The notes beneath the pieces are model-generated. The model did no database searches, had not been told where the DNA came from, and saw only the letters and a program-made list of their open reading frames with translations. The position numbers and the translations under genes are program-made. Shown here piece after piece: positions 47,088-59,749 of a DNA stretch of 64,000 bases. The first letter of the stretch is position 1; each line of letters starts with the position of its first letter. Location: positions 11,542,001 to 11,606,000 of the forward strand of contig OX392534.1 of assembly GCA_947623455.1 (NCBI GenBank). Reading direction: 5' to 3'. The DNA comes from Mimachlamys varia (lineage: Eukaryota > Mollusca > Bivalvia > Pectinida > Pectinidae).

Positions 47088-47455
47088 GCACCACTGTTAT
47101 ATAAACACTATACTTCACATAACACTTGTATAATATGTTACTGATTTGGACCCCTGCAGATAACAACCACTGGGAACTGTGCACCACTGTTATATAAACA
47201 CTATACTTCACATAACACTTGTATAATATGTAATTGATTTGGACCCCTGCAGATAACAACCACTGGGAACTGTGCACCACTGTTATATAAACACTATACT
47301 TCACATAACACTTGTATAATATGTAATTGATTTGGACCCCTGCAGATAACAACCACTGTGAACTGTGCACCACTGTTATATATAAACACTATACTATACA
47401 TAACACTTGTATAATATGTAACTGATTTGGACCCCTCCAGATAACAACCACTTTA
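47088..47455. repeat. Tandem repeat, 93-bp unit, 4 copies
   Basis: Units start GCACCACTGTTATATAAACA at 47088, 47181, 47274 and about 47367 and include GGACCCCTGCAGATAACAAC. Because 93 is divisible by three, a minus-strand frame stays open, but there is no other coding evidence. Confidence 0.92.
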
Positions 47456-47459
47456 TTAA

Positions 47460-50400
47460 GTTCAAACTTCATTTTCACACCTGACTTGTACTTCCTGTTG
47501 GTAATCATGACAAGAAAAGGATTTCAGTATCACTTCCTGGATATAATCTACATTGTACCTGCATACAGTTGTGTCGCTCTGACTCTACTCACCGTCTATA
47601 GAAATGAGGACCGGACTTTTAGCAGACACTGGTGTCATATATCTTTTAATGTCTAGGCTAGGGTGTACTATACACAACACTAAAGCTAAACGAATCTATC
47701 TTGAAACAGAAACTTGAGTTTTTAAGCTAAAAATCACAAACTGCAAACATTAATGTGTGAGTGTATTCACCAAGTATAAAATAACTCGACCAAATGATTT
47801 GGTAAGATTGTGTTTTACATCCTATTTCAAACTTTATGATCATTTAATTATAAGGAAGTGCCAGGTTTCGTTGGTGATGGAGAAAAGACATCAACCTGTG
47901 GCTAAGTACTAGACTATACCATGTATTCATAACATGGTTTTGTGCTAGTTTTTATATACAATTAAGACTGATGAAATATTTTACCAATAATGTAAATCTT
48001 ACTGAAACTGAAATTGGAATTAACGGAAACTAATGATCTTTAACTGACAAGAAAGTTAGAGATCTTATATTCAAATACTGGTATATATAGCGACATAATA
48101 ATTCATTCATGTTGGATATAAATTGAATATGATATAGATGAAATTGTATGAAACTTTTAAAAACATGTGGTTTAATACATATATATAATATTGACTGGAA
48201 AGTCATGCCAAGTCCATGTGACTGATATTTACTGTTTGTAGAAATAACTGTTACAAACAGCTTTTGAATAATGAGTTTATCAACATTATTGGTATGGTAC
48301 AGTGATTGTATCAAACTCACTTGTTATACACAATAGATATATTTACAGGTGAAAGGCAAAATGTTGGTATGCACATATGCATACCATGTACATGTGTATA
48401 CGTAATGCCCACTTAAGAATTTTGTCCCTCAAAAAAATTAAACGCTATTTGAACAGCAAGGTTACAAATACTTCTGTACATAGGCATATTTTCAGAAATG
48501 AAGTGCAATTTGCATACTCCTGATGTAATTTGCTTCTCACAACTATATGACAGTCATAATAGTATGTACATTGATTTTTCAGAATTTTATTATGTTGAAG
48601 TACGATATAATAGGTAAACATACCAAGTTTCTTCAGATCTGACAAGTTGCTGCCGCTATAAAGACTAATCATGATCAGTGATGTTGATAATTTAACACAC
48701 TCCACTGTTTAAAATGAAGGTTGCAAGGATATAGATCATACTTAACTTAGACCCCCACTCCCACTCAAAAAAATAAATTTGGCTATGCATCAAAGTAGCC
48801 ACACCCACTTAAAGCTATAGCTGTACCAGTATAAACAGTGTATATCACTTAATATAATTTTATGTATCACAAATTGGGATTTTGGTCTCAGTATGTTTGC
48901 AGTGGTGCACACGGTTTTCTTACTACATTTCACAAAACTTTTAGAAAAGTTGTGTAAATTAGCCTAGAGTAAATTGATTGGGGAAAAAACTCTGGAAATC
49001 GGGAAAATTGAAACCCAAATTTCATTTGGAATGGGGCTGCATGTATATCGGCCCCGGAGAGACCCCAGAAAAAGCCCTGTGATGTATAGTATAAGTACGA
49101 GGGTTTAATCAACCCTTTCACTACCTATAGACCACCCAGATCAAACAGGGCAGAAGTTACACAGGACTGAAAGGCTTAAATGGGTCGCAATGACAAACAA
49201 GGCCTTTCCTGGAATACAGCAATTCTCCATCTAGTCTTCAGACAACTCTTACAAAAATTAGTGACTTACGATCAGTATTAATATTACGTGGCTTTGGTTA
49301 CAATGACCTTATTACTTTAGTGTCCAGCATACCACAAGTAAAAACCTGTAACATTGATTACTTTTGATAAAGAAACACCACCTCGCCAAGATCAGAACCT
49401 ATTTATACATGTACCCCTAGTGCATACATATGAGTTTCTATGACTAGTAGTGTATAAGTATAGATCTATAAGATAGAGTCTTAAAAACAGAATAGGAGTA
49501 GAATACATGGACAGACACTGCAAAACTGTTGTCCCCAAATGTCGGGATGAATATATACATGTACCGGTAATCTAATCAATAAAGTAACAGAATCTAGCAC
49601 CACATATCCAAGTTGTAACCCGGATAGAAAGAATCATCATTAATTAAGTCATAATGTACTATTCCAACCTTTAAATTGAAAGAGTTCAAATGTGTCTTCA
49701 GGGATGAATGACTTAATTAATTCCAGTTTCTCTGATTAATTCACTACAATACATGTGAACACCCATTCAAATATTAATATTTTCAACTCAAAATTTACTG
49801 CATTATCATTTATGTAAAGGAAAAACTCTTGAATGTACTTAATCACTACCTGGTATGATGGTATGTATACACCAATTCCAAACATGCAAAGAAAGTTTTA
49901 TAAAATGTTAAAATGTCCGGAATCACAAGAATCAATGAGAGATAAAACTTCATTTTTTGCCACTCATCTGGTATAAAGTGACACATGCACCTGTAGCTTA
50001 TCATATATCCACAGACCAGGAACATGCATTATATATAAACACTGACCTCTCAGCTCCATCATCAGATAGGGATAATATCTGGCTGCTGAATCTGTATTAA
50101 TTAATCAGATTTAGAGTGTGAAGGAAAGTTAGACAATCTGTTTTAAGCATGTGAATTCAGTAAAAATTAAACTATCTGTTCTAATTATTTGATTTCAAAG
50201 CTGCACTTTTAACAACTCATTACATCAGACAATGTCTAAAAATAGTAGTTACAGCAGCTGTACCTTCATAATATGAGAGTTATCTCCCTTTATTTGATAA
50301 ATTTGTGTCATTTAAATAAGATTCTGCAATGTGTTACAAATTAGCAATAAAGTGTTGTATTCGGTACCAGCTGCTTTACCCCAAAATTAAGGTACATATA

Positions 50401-52365
50401 TATAAATTATAGATTTATATACTTCTATACAAGTGCTGTACAATGCTACATTGTATTTATCACATTACCATGCACAGCACATGAACACATGTAGGCTTAA
50501 ATGGAGAGATTTAATAATATTGAATAATTTTTCACAGTTGTGTTCATTGTGGGCAAACACTGAGAAGCGTTACTGGTACAATGTACTACATGGATCCATG
50601 GCGAAATCTGTAAGGTACTTATAATAACAGGTGCCCATTACTGCTGGTAGTGAAGGTAACACTACAGCCAACCAAAGTCAAGTACATTGTATCTCATAAA
50701 ATGATACTGTTACCTGTTCTATGTTGAATATTGATTAAACTCAGATGAAATATAATGGAATACTACCGAATATTCAGTAAGAGCTCGAGTACTCTCCTAG
50801 CTTTAATCTGTCCATGCAGGTTTTTGAGAAGATGAAATGACCTCCTTTATGCATTTCTTTAAATATACTAAAACAACATTTATAATATTATGAGAATCAA
50901 TAGTATTTAAACAAGTAGTGTTTTTTTTCCATTTTTTCAACCAGAATTTAAATAGGGAAAACATCTGACATAATACTATGTTTTATACTGTCTTTTTCTA
51001 AATTTTTGTTATGATGATAAGGATGCTTGGCTTTTTTATATTTAGACGAAGGGTGTTTATTTAAGTTACAGTCAACAATAGATTAATTAATTGGCGATAA
51101 CAGTACTGTGTCTAGAGAGAGTACACAACAGGTAAATGTTCAGTCCTGAAATCGCTGTGTACTAGAATGTAACAGATGAGTGCTTTTCCCAGTAATGCCA
51201 AGGTTGAGTATTGGAACTCTTGTATTTTAATTTAATAAAATGGCCACCTGTCAACACATATCACCAATGCTCCAATGTGTTATCAAAAATGGTGCTCTAT
51301 ATTGAAGAAAGTGGTGAGTTGAATCAGAAAAAGAGGGGTTTTCCCCGACGCACAAAAAACCTGCATTTTGACTCCTACCATTGTCAACGGATTCGCAAAA
51401 TTGATGAAGTTTTACTAAATATTGTTTCTGATGGGAGTCTCAGGACCCCTAAACTTATTAAATTGAGGGTCCCAGTGGAAACCCTCGAAAAGGGGTTGTT
51501 GTAATTTCAACTCTTTTTTTTTTCATTGCAACAGTTTTTCAACATTTTATGAAATTTCAGCACTTGCACCAGGGTTTCAACTCTGTAATATAATTTATTG
51601 TGTATCCCGTCGTTTCTGTGTGTTGCTGATTTAACAATATTTTTTGTTCTTCAGCAATATTTAATATTAACAAAAAAATTAATGAAACATCCTTATCTAG
51701 AGATTCTAGGATAAATTAATGAAACGTTCTTATCTAGAGATTCTATGATTCAAAGATTAAAGCACAATGAGATGCCTACAATGACTAGAATGATACAGTC
51801 TGAGGTAATTGCAGTCCCGACAAGCACAAAGATTTATCAAAACAGACTTAATCAATCATCTACTTGCCTGAGTTTCCTCTGGCCCCGACTACATATTTGG
51901 TTCAGGGTCAAAGTGGACTGCCATATATTAAAACATATAATTTCACTGATACCAAATGAGGAGTGACTAATCAACAAAAAGATGCCGTCTGGACATCTTC
52001 TGAACAAGAATATTATCTTCCTTTTTCAGTTCGGATCACCATGGTTTGCTGTTAATTCATCAATTGGTCTACTTATGAGGTAAACACATGGAGACCGTGA
52101 TCAGGTGGGAAATTTCCAATGACTGAAAACCGAAGACTCTATACTGACGGAACTTAGGAGTTGTAAGTGATAATCAAAGTAGGTTTGGATGAATAAATAA
52201 TCCATTTATTGATATATGTGAGGTATGTGTTGTGTTATAGTCAATTTTTGTTGTCATCACTTCAAAACACTCAGCCACCAAGTCGTGTGACACTGTACTT
52301 TCAGACTGTAGGAATTCACCGACACTAGGCATCTATCTGTCAAAATATCCAAGTCTGATGTAAGG
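47460..52365. other. Long AT-rich stretch, presumed PAK first intron or intergenic
   Basis: Nothing I can call a gene. The open frame 51211-51504 contains a basic segment (QKKRGFPRRTKNL) but no recognisable family and no clear splice sites. Microsatellite-like TATATA segments are scattered. Confidence 0.4.
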
Positions 52366-52371
52366 GCCACA

Positions 52372-52804
52372 GCATCCTTGATATCAAAGGGTAACAATCA
52401 CCTATGCTCTATCCATCCCTAGAATATGTCACGGCAAAACTGAAGGGCTCTGTGTGCCACTTTGTTGATGAGGCAAGAGACTGGTTCGACTCTTTGATGA
52501 TCTCGAGGTCACATATTTGCAATCATCAAAGGTGAGGCATGCAGCCTAGCGATTGGTCAGGTTTTGTTACAAGAGTGCTGCCAGTTTTGCCGTACATTCA
52601 TGCCGGGCGAAACTCTGATGTAAATCGTTGTCTGCATAGGCTTTAAACTCGTAACTAATGCCGTAAATCCATCGAGGCGAATGTCGTAAGGCCATGTACA
52701 TGTGAGGACTTAAAACTCTCAAAATAAATCAATCAGTTTTGTCAGGCTATATTCCAGATGTGTAAAGAGCGTAGGTGATCCTAACCCCTGGACTTCCAGG
52801 ATGG
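52372..52804. mobile_element. Foldback/TIR element, second copy
   Basis: Left arm CATCCTTGATATCAAAGGGT, then ATCACCTATGCTCT and GAATATGTCACGGCAAAACT; the right arm is its imperfect complement ending CCCCTGGACTTCCAGGATG. Same family as 27824-28127. Confidence 0.75.
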
Positions 52805-53299
52805 AACAACAGGAAACTCTGGCTAACTATAAACTTGCTTTTGGGGAAATTGGAGACTACAGTACTCCAAGATTTTGCATATTGATGAAATATTTATCTC
52901 GTGTTTTATCCTCTTTGTTTCACATTGTGTGTTTAACACTTGAGACAACTTATTACTCAGTGAATTATTGTTCAGATCGTGATTCAACAGGTGCTGTCCA
53001 CGTAACATTGTAACTTACTCACTGACACACAAATTATACCGTGTTGAATAAAAGTCTCCTCACGCAAATTTACGTGTCAACTAAAGTGAATTTTATACCA
53101 ACACACGAGAACCGTTAACTGCTTTTATTTAGAGACAAGATTTCTTATGTCAATGGGTCTATAATTAGAATAGGAGACATCGCAAGTGTCATCGGCCATG
53201 CACAAGTTATCGAGTGGTGACCAGCAAAAAAAGTTTTGCTGTTTAAGTCAAAGAAAAGTTTTGAAAAGGTAATTTCGTTTTGATACATAATTAAGAAAC

Positions 53300-53520
53300 A
53301 GTTACCTAATAAGTCCCGGTGTCGTGGTCCTGCTGCTTCAGACGAGAGAGGAACAGACGGCCAACAAACTCTTCAGGTTATATTTCTTCCACTCTTCCTG
53401 TGCCAATCCGGAAATAAATAACAGGAATTCCCAAGATGCATCTGTTTCGGGCAAGATGTCAAGGGAGGCAACCTTTACTTCCTGGTTGGTTAGATATTTT
53501 TTGTACCGGGAAAATATGGT
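53300..53520 (-). promoter_or_regulatory. Candidate PAK promoter and non-coding first exon
   Basis: On the minus strand this GC-richer stretch carries ETS-like cores (CAGGAAGTAAAG, TTTCCGGATT, ACAGGAAGAG) and ends in a donor-like TTATTAG|GTAACTG near 53306. Exon 2 of PAK has a strong acceptor, so a 5' exon must exist to the right; this is the best placed candidate, about 13.4 kb upstream. Pure inference. Confidence 0.25.
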
Positions 53521-53735
53521 CGCATTCTAAATCGACTTTAAATCGTAGGTTTTGTATTTAAGAAAATGGATTTCAAATGAAGTAAATTTTTAATTCATTT
53601 ATAGCGATTTTCCCCCTAAATGATATAGCATTTCTCTATACTAGCTTATCTTTTTTATACTTATAGCTTGGATCACAGTTGCTTGAGTTTCTGTTAGTAA
53701 ATTAAAATATAGATATATATATATATAAAGAACAG

Positions 53736-53775
53736 CCCATTATAGAATGTTCTTGCCATAACATTCTGTAATGGG
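53736..53775. repeat. Short inverted repeat, 16-bp arms
   Basis: CCCATTATAGAATGTT and AACATTCTGTAATGGG are complementary with one mismatch around an 8-nt loop and are flanked by TATATA on both sides; probably a small MITE. Confidence 0.7.
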
Positions 53776-53804
53776 CGGCTCCTAATATATATAATGTCAC
53801 GCCA

Positions 53805-53912
53805 TGATCCGCTTAGATATTGCAATTGACACGGCTAGCGGGTCATAGTATAGTCTAGCGTGCCACTAGCTGTCCAAATATTTAAGCGGATCATAGAGTC
53901 GGAACCCTTCGG
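53805..53912. mobile_element. Inverted-repeat element, same family as 31693 and 62188
   Basis: ATGATCCGCTTAGATATT (left) pairs with AATATTTAAGCGGATCAT (right). The right flank, read on minus, starts GTCCGAAGGGTTCCGACTCT, matching 62188-62255. Confidence 0.65.
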
Positions 53913-54629
53913 ACCAACACATCCGCAACGTAAAAGTCGCCATTGTTCTATAATTCTCTACACATTTATTAAAATGGTGCCCATACAGTTTCTTTTTTTT
54001 CTGCCATTTTTTCTATCTATGCGTTGCCAGGGATGGTCCTGTTATACCTCCCTGGCGCTTTTCAAATAAGCATTGTTTTTCCAAACGATATTTCCCCCTC
54101 AATAGTTCGACATGCATGTGGATTTATTTTATTGCATAAATAACAAGCAAACGGTTTATTCCAACATTACAAAGACCCTCTCCACAATATATTTACATAT
54201 ATATGGAAAATTTGCATAATATCATCACAATGAATACCATTTCGCATGTAATATTGAATATACTACAGTTACTATGCACAGAGACGTATTGGCTTTATAC
54301 GTCTCTGCTATGTATACTTATTTTAAGATTTTTAGATAGGGATAACATAAATTTCCATGGGGGAGATTACGCGTGCTCAGAATTGAAAATCTAAATAATA
54401 AGTAAACAAGTACATTCAGAGGAAATATAACACTTTTAAATGGCCTCTTTTGAGCTCTTCTTTCAGATGAAATTATCAAATCTTTAAAAACAGGAACAGT
54501 TAAGCAAATTCTAAAGTTGAAAACGAAACATTTTAGGGTCCAAATCGGGAGTATCCCCCTAAATAGGGAGGGTTTGCAAGTATGTCAATTAAAGTAACCA
54601 CGAGCACCTGATCAGATATATGACGGGTA

Positions 54630-54907
54630 CACAGGGATAGGCACGGACCTATGTCACTATGAAATGATTTTCAGATGGGTTTTTTTCACCGTTCTCGAAT
54701 ATAGCTCCTCCCACTACTATATATCTGTGACACAGATGAAATGATTGTCAGATGTTTTTTTCTCTCCTTTCTCGAATATACCTTCCCCCACTACTATATA
54801 TCTGTGACACAGATACATGGTAGTGGGAGGGGTTATATTCGAGAAAGGTGAAAAAATATATCTGACAATCATTTCATAGTGACATAGGCCCGTGCCTAGC
54901 CCCTGTG
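54630..54907. mobile_element. MITE with CACAGGG termini and internally duplicated arm
   Basis: Ends CACAGGGATAGGCACGGACC and the complement of CACAGGGGCTAGGCACGGGC. The left-arm sequence (GAAATGAT.TCAGATG ... CCCACTACTATATATCTGTG) occurs twice in tandem (about 78-bp repeat), then once in reverse. Flanking 8-mers GACGGGTA and TACGTGTA match at 6 of 8. Same family as 18923-19390. Confidence 0.82.
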
Positions 54908-55356
54908 TACGTGTATAACATGGTCCAGCATTACTAATTGTTTTCTTCCCGACTTCCATCTGTCGTATGACGCAGTTGCAATTATTATGGCTTAATTTAC
55001 ATCTATCATCTGACCTTTTCACACTGCTAGCATATCCTTTATATATATATTTCAGCGTTTCTGATACTTTTCCCCGTTATCTATTGGCACCCTGGAAACA
55101 TTATTGTTCAATGGAAGATCAGAATACGTATATTCGACACCAATATGCATACTAACTCGAGGTACCCCTTTCCCACCAGACCACCTGCTGATATCCTCTG
55201 ACGTCATACACAGAGTATACAGGTGCGCCCTGGACCCCCTGCTGTCATCACTTGACCCAGGTGTTAATTGTTATATACCTGTACACAAATAAGATGGGGA
55301 GTAGGTCAAAATTGTTGTTTACCGAACTAAGGTGTTAAATTATACCTCGTGTATAT

Positions 55357-56022
55357 CACAGGGACCTGAGAACTTGTTACAGATATATAATTGGATCGAC
55401 ATCAGAATAATTTTGCATATAGAGAGGACATTCGTGGTCAAATGCTGTTTTTCTTGGACTCTTATAATTCAGTTAAATTCTCTAGAAAAATATAATCACA
55501 GAAGTTAGATAATCCATAAACGGTATCTAAGTCCGAGCTCTAATGTACATGTATATCGAAAATTGATCTTAAAGGCCCAATATACGTAACCTCAGGGAAA
55601 TTTTCGTGATTCTGAAAAATTATTTAAAAAATCCAGTTGATAACCATGCAAAAATAAGCCCAAAACGAAGTAAACCTGAGCGGTAACTAACAAGAAACTC
55701 TTGATAGAAAAATCCAAAGAATTGAAAATAATTCAGGTGGGGCCCACTTCAATAACAAACCGAAGGTACATTGTAGAAAACGGTTCGGCATGGGCGCATG
55801 TTTACAAATAGCGTGTTTCAACTGCTGCTGTACCGATAACCACGAAATAATTCATCTTGAATATTGCTGATATCAGTTAATCTTAACTAAATCTATAAAT
55901 ATAATAAGTTATTAAGCTTGATTGTCGCTTCAAGTTTTGCCGAAAGTTACGTATAATGTTTAAAGTGCTCTAAACACTCTATTTTAGGTCCAGAACTAGC
56001 TGTAAATTCTCAGGTCCCTGTG
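55357..56022. mobile_element. 666-bp MITE-like element with CACAGGGACCTGAGAA ends
   Basis: Both ends read CACAGGGACCTGAGAA inward. Flanking 8-mers GTGTATAT and ATGTATAC match at 6 of 8. The interior is AT-rich without a transposase. The right-end sequence (TTACAGCTAGTTCTGGACCT) recurs at 62398. Confidence 0.78.
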
Positions 56023-56253
56023 ATGTATACCTATATCGGAAAAAACTATATGTTCAAATTTTTATTTACATAAAGTTGCGGATGAAAAACATTTATTATT
56101 ATCTGTTCTCCGATATAAGACATAATTTGTTTGAAAATGTGCAACATTTGTTTCTGGTTTTAAGATGGCGTAACACAGACTCATATGCTGCACCTTTTAA
56201 ATTGGGCTATGATCAGAGAACGCTTAACAGACAATCCGAACGTTTGGTAGATA

Positions 56254-56270
56254 GATAGATAGATAGATAG
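56254..56270. repeat. (GATA)n microsatellite
   Basis: About four to five GATA/TAGA repeats. Confidence 0.8.
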
Positions 56271-56504
56271 TGGTAGAGAGAAACAATGATATTCCAGTGA
56301 TGCAGCAGGTTTATCTTGACCTGTATGTCTCCATATAGAGGACACAAACGAAAATCCTCGATTCTGCGGGGTTCCCACAATAGTTGCCTTCTACGATATT
56401 ATTTTCTCAATCCCCAACTTACAGAGGTGTCCATGTGTTGACATCAAGATTTTGATTGATAATAAAGAGTTGGTCCGTCGACATAACGAAATGTTCAGCC
56501 AATA

Positions 56505-57155
56505 TATTGCGAGATACTTCGACGTTATAACGAGATACTTAGTCGTTATTACGAGATACTTAGTCGTTATAATGAGATAGATGAACTTAGTCGTTATAAC
56601 GAGATACTTAGTCGTTATTACGAGATACTTAGTCGTTATAACGAGATACTTAATCGTTAAATTTACGAGATACTTAGTCGTTATAATGAGATACTTAATC
56701 GTTATTACGAGATACTTAATCGTTATTACGAGATACTTAATCGTTATTACGAGATACTTAGTCGTTATAACGAGATACTTAGTGGTTATATCGAGATAAT
56801 TAGTCGTTATTACGAGCTACTTGTTATAATGAGATACGTGGTCGTTATAACGAAAGGTACATATTTATCATAACAAGACGAGATACTTAATCTTCATAAT
56901 ACAGTAGTCATTATTACGAGAAACTTAGTCGTTATAATGTGTTATCTAGTCGTTATAACGAACTATTTTGTCGTCATAACGAATTGCTTAGTCGTTATAA
57001 TGAGCTATTTAGACCTTATAACGAGACACACGGTCTTTACAGCGAATCATTTGGTCGTTATAACGGGATACTTAGTCGCTATAACGAGATACTTAATCGC
57101 TATAACGGGATACTTAGTCGTCATGACGAGCTGTGTAGACTTTTTGACGAGATAC
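56505..57155. repeat. Minisatellite, 21-bp unit, about 30 copies
   Basis: The unit is TCGTTATAACGAGATACTTAG with the internal palindrome CGTTATAACG. It is increasingly diverged to the right. Plus-strand frames read RYLVVIT repeats. Confidence 0.92.
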
Positions 57156-57304
57156 GAACCTTCTTTTAGTCACTTATTAACCTAATCATCCTGAACAACT
57201 GTCCGGATCTCAGTCATTGGACTTCACAGTTAAGATTTGACCACGACCGCTCGTCTTTACCTTGATGGTTGGTGGTTGGAGATGTCGCCGAGAGGGGGTA
57301 GATT

Positions 57305-57590
57305 TCAGCCTAGCAGGCTCTCCTATGGTTTTGACCCTAGCAGGCCCTCCTATGGTTTTGACCCTAGCAGGCCCTCCAATGGTTTTGATCCTAGCAGGCC
57401 CTCCAATGGTTTTGACCCTAGCAGGCCCTCCTATGGTTTTGACCCTAGCAGGCCCTCCTATGGTTTTGACCCTAGCAGGCCCTCCAATGGTTTTGACCCT
57501 AGCAGGCCCTCCAATGGTTTTGACCATAGCAGGCCCTCCAATGGTTTCGACCCTAGCAGGCCCTCCTATGGTTTTGACCATAGGCTCTGT
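57305..57590. repeat. Minisatellite, 27-bp unit, about 10-11 copies
   Basis: The unit is GGTTTTGACCCTAGCAGGCC + CTCCTAT. The plus strand reads SYGFDPSRP/SNGFDPSRP, the minus strand KTIGGPARV; both are open because 27 is a multiple of three. GC-richer than its surroundings. Confidence 0.93.
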
Positions 57591-57599
57591 GTTTCCAAG

Positions 57600-58440
57600 G
57601 TTTTGTCATCAACTGTCCTTGACATTAGTTACATACTGCAGACTAGATCAACACTCTCAATGACTCTAGTCACCATACTGTATGTACCAATTACTACATA
57701 GTCACTTGTGATATAATATCACGACATATTTACAATTGTATGGCATTGCCACTATATAATTCAATTGAATTCAGTTAGCATTAATCAGGCCATGAATGTC
57801 ATTGACCGATTGCTGACGTCATAATTGTCACGTTGGATACCATTGACCGTCCCCGGGCGATGGCTGTTCGACTATTCAATGAGCAAGCATAACAAAATAG
57901 ATACATTTTATGAGCTAAATGCTGAGAAATAAAAGTGTCATTTAAATTTTATTAGATGAATATATTCTAAAAATGCTAAATATAAGTTTTGAACTGTTTT
58001 AAGTTGGCATTTATAGACAACATGAATTCCAATTGGACAAAGGCAAATCCAACATTTGCCTTTGCCCATTTTGCATTCATATTGCTTATGAATAGGATAT
58101 TCATGATATTGGTGATGATAATTGAACAGCTATCATTGGGTATACACGTACATGTGTAGCGATACACGCAGTTATATCAGACATGTGTACCACAAAATAC
58201 TTACATTGCACGTACCAGGCATTCATTTGGGGGAAAACCGCACGCCATATTATTGGAAAGTTGCTGTACATACCAAAGTTTCGTTAATTTTTACTTCATT
58301 TATAAATAAAACATACGATGGTGCCCTCGTGTGGTGATCTGATAAAAGTTTTCCACTTTGTCTTATTGTTGAGATAACTTATAGTATTAATAGCTACACG
58401 TGGTGGAAGCGCAGTTATATACTAACTGAGTGGGCAAATT
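57600..58440. other. Intergenic; small hairpin at 58036-58062
   Basis: CAAAGGCAAAT and ATTTGCCTTTG form an 11-bp hairpin with a 5-nt loop. No gene seen. Confidence 0.45.
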
Positions 58441-58502
58441 AAATAGCACCCTGCTATCGATTTAGTCAAGGGATCACCCCGGTGTTCTGACGTGCCTCTC
58501 CG

Positions 58503-58516
58503 CCTGTAGAGGGCGC
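58503..58516. promoter_or_regulatory. CTCF-like motif
   Basis: CCTGTAGAGGGCGC agrees with the bilaterian CTCF core CCASYAGRKGGCRS at 13 of 14 positions. Binding is inferred from sequence alone; similar strings also occur inside dispersed repeats. Confidence 0.35.
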
Positions 58517-58689
58517 GATTTCGATACTAGCAGACAATCATTCTCGCGTGCTGTTCGCAAACGGGAGAATTTTGGTTTAGGAGCACACGATCATAGGCGT
58601 GTGTGAATAAGGTGTCGGTGTGTGCCTAGCCAGTGTTTTATTCAACATGAAGGATACTGGATTCTATCTCCACTATACATAAATAACAG

Positions 58690-58793
58690 GCAGTGGAAGT
58701 AGTGAATGGGCGAGGGATGATGCCAACTTTGCCGGTACCAAGCTTCTGTCCACAGTAGGACGATTACAACACAACTTCCTGTGGGATACACTG
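58690..58793 (+). CDS. Candidate exon of an unidentified plus-strand gene
   Basis: Bounded by an acceptor-like AAATAACAG|G and a strong donor ACACTG|GTAAGT. The 104-nt segment is open in one frame (SGSSEWARDDANFAGTKLLS, then TVGRLQHNFLWDTL). It may instead be part of a 5' UTR, since the ATG at 58648 is followed by an in-frame stop before it. It lies in a GC-richer island. Confidence 0.3.
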
Positions 58794-58879
58794 GTAAGTC
58801 TACGACTATTTCATGCTTGATTTATATTATGGCTGCTGCAACAGGGACTTGAGGAAAGATATACACATTAGCATAAACC

Positions 58880-59262
58880 TTGGCTGTTAGTCAGAGCGCC
58901 AATAATCTCCCTTCCAACGTAAGGCCGGGATCAATCACTGAATCTGCCTCTCCCGCCACTGGTCCCGGAAACTGGACACGTTCAAGTTTGTATAGACATA
59001 AACAAGCTGACCTGTCAAGTTTCCGGGGATCCTGCTCCGATATCGACCAGCGTATCTGTCTTAAACACGGTTAAATAGGAGTCCCGCATCCGTCCGGTTC
59101 TGTCCACTTCGGGGCCCTCACAGGAAGGCCAACCTCGGACAGGATCTCGCTGTCCCGTCTGATGCTCTCAAGATTGCTTATGTAATGATTCATTGTGTCA
59201 TCGGTGCTTCCGTCTGGTACCAACGTTTTACAGCAAATCCCATGGAACTTTCCGAACATGCT
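58880..59262. other. GC-richer island with opposed small open frames
   Basis: The plus frame 58880-59074 (contains NLPSNVRPGSITESASPATG) and the minus frame 59071-59259 (ATG start; contains NHYISNLESIRRDSEILSEV and GLPVRAPKWTEPDGC) have balanced composition unlike the AT-rich surroundings. I recognise neither, and cannot tell which strand, if any, is coding. Confidence 0.3.
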
Positions 59263-59639
59263 ATTTTGTCATACTCCGGAAGATATTTGCAAATAAGTTA
59301 ACTTAACTTAATACATGCACCCATTGGGATATATGGTTCTACAGTTAAGCAATACCTGTATTTAGTCTCATAACCGTTTAACGATCACCGCAAAGACATC
59401 GCTACAGACAACCTTTTCTTTATAACATAATTTTTATAAAAACAATTTTCAAATTTATGTCGCTACTATGGCAACCATTTTCACAATAACTTAGTTTCTA
59501 TGACAACCAATCTTAGCGTTATTCCATTGCATCCATTACCAATAATTAAAGTGGTTAAAGGAGCTCTTATCGTCGAAGTTTTTTTTGTTTTGAATATAAA
59601 CTTTATTTATTTTACAACAATTATGAAACAAGTTATACA

Positions 59640-59745
59640 GCTTATATTAATCACTCTTGTTGGCCCGGATGTTAGTGCGCGAGGGGTCTTAATGTGGGAG
59701 GAAACCGGAGTACCCGGAGAAAACCGGGTATTATCAAAATAATTT
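59640..59745 (+). mobile_element. SINE central-domain fragment
   Basis: Contains GGAGGAAACCGGAGTACCCG and GAGAAAAC, the strongly conserved central domain found in SINEs of many marine invertebrates. It is the reverse orientation of the same domain in 61493-61690. Confidence 0.65.
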
Positions 59746-59749
59746 TCAA

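Noticed and set aside
47035..47373. 112-codon minus-strand frame with 31-residue repeats
   Set aside because: Fully explained by the 93-bp tandem repeat.
57210..57701. Collagen-like or Gly/Pro repeat protein frames
   Set aside because: Three frames over both strands are open through the 27-bp array; no exon structure.
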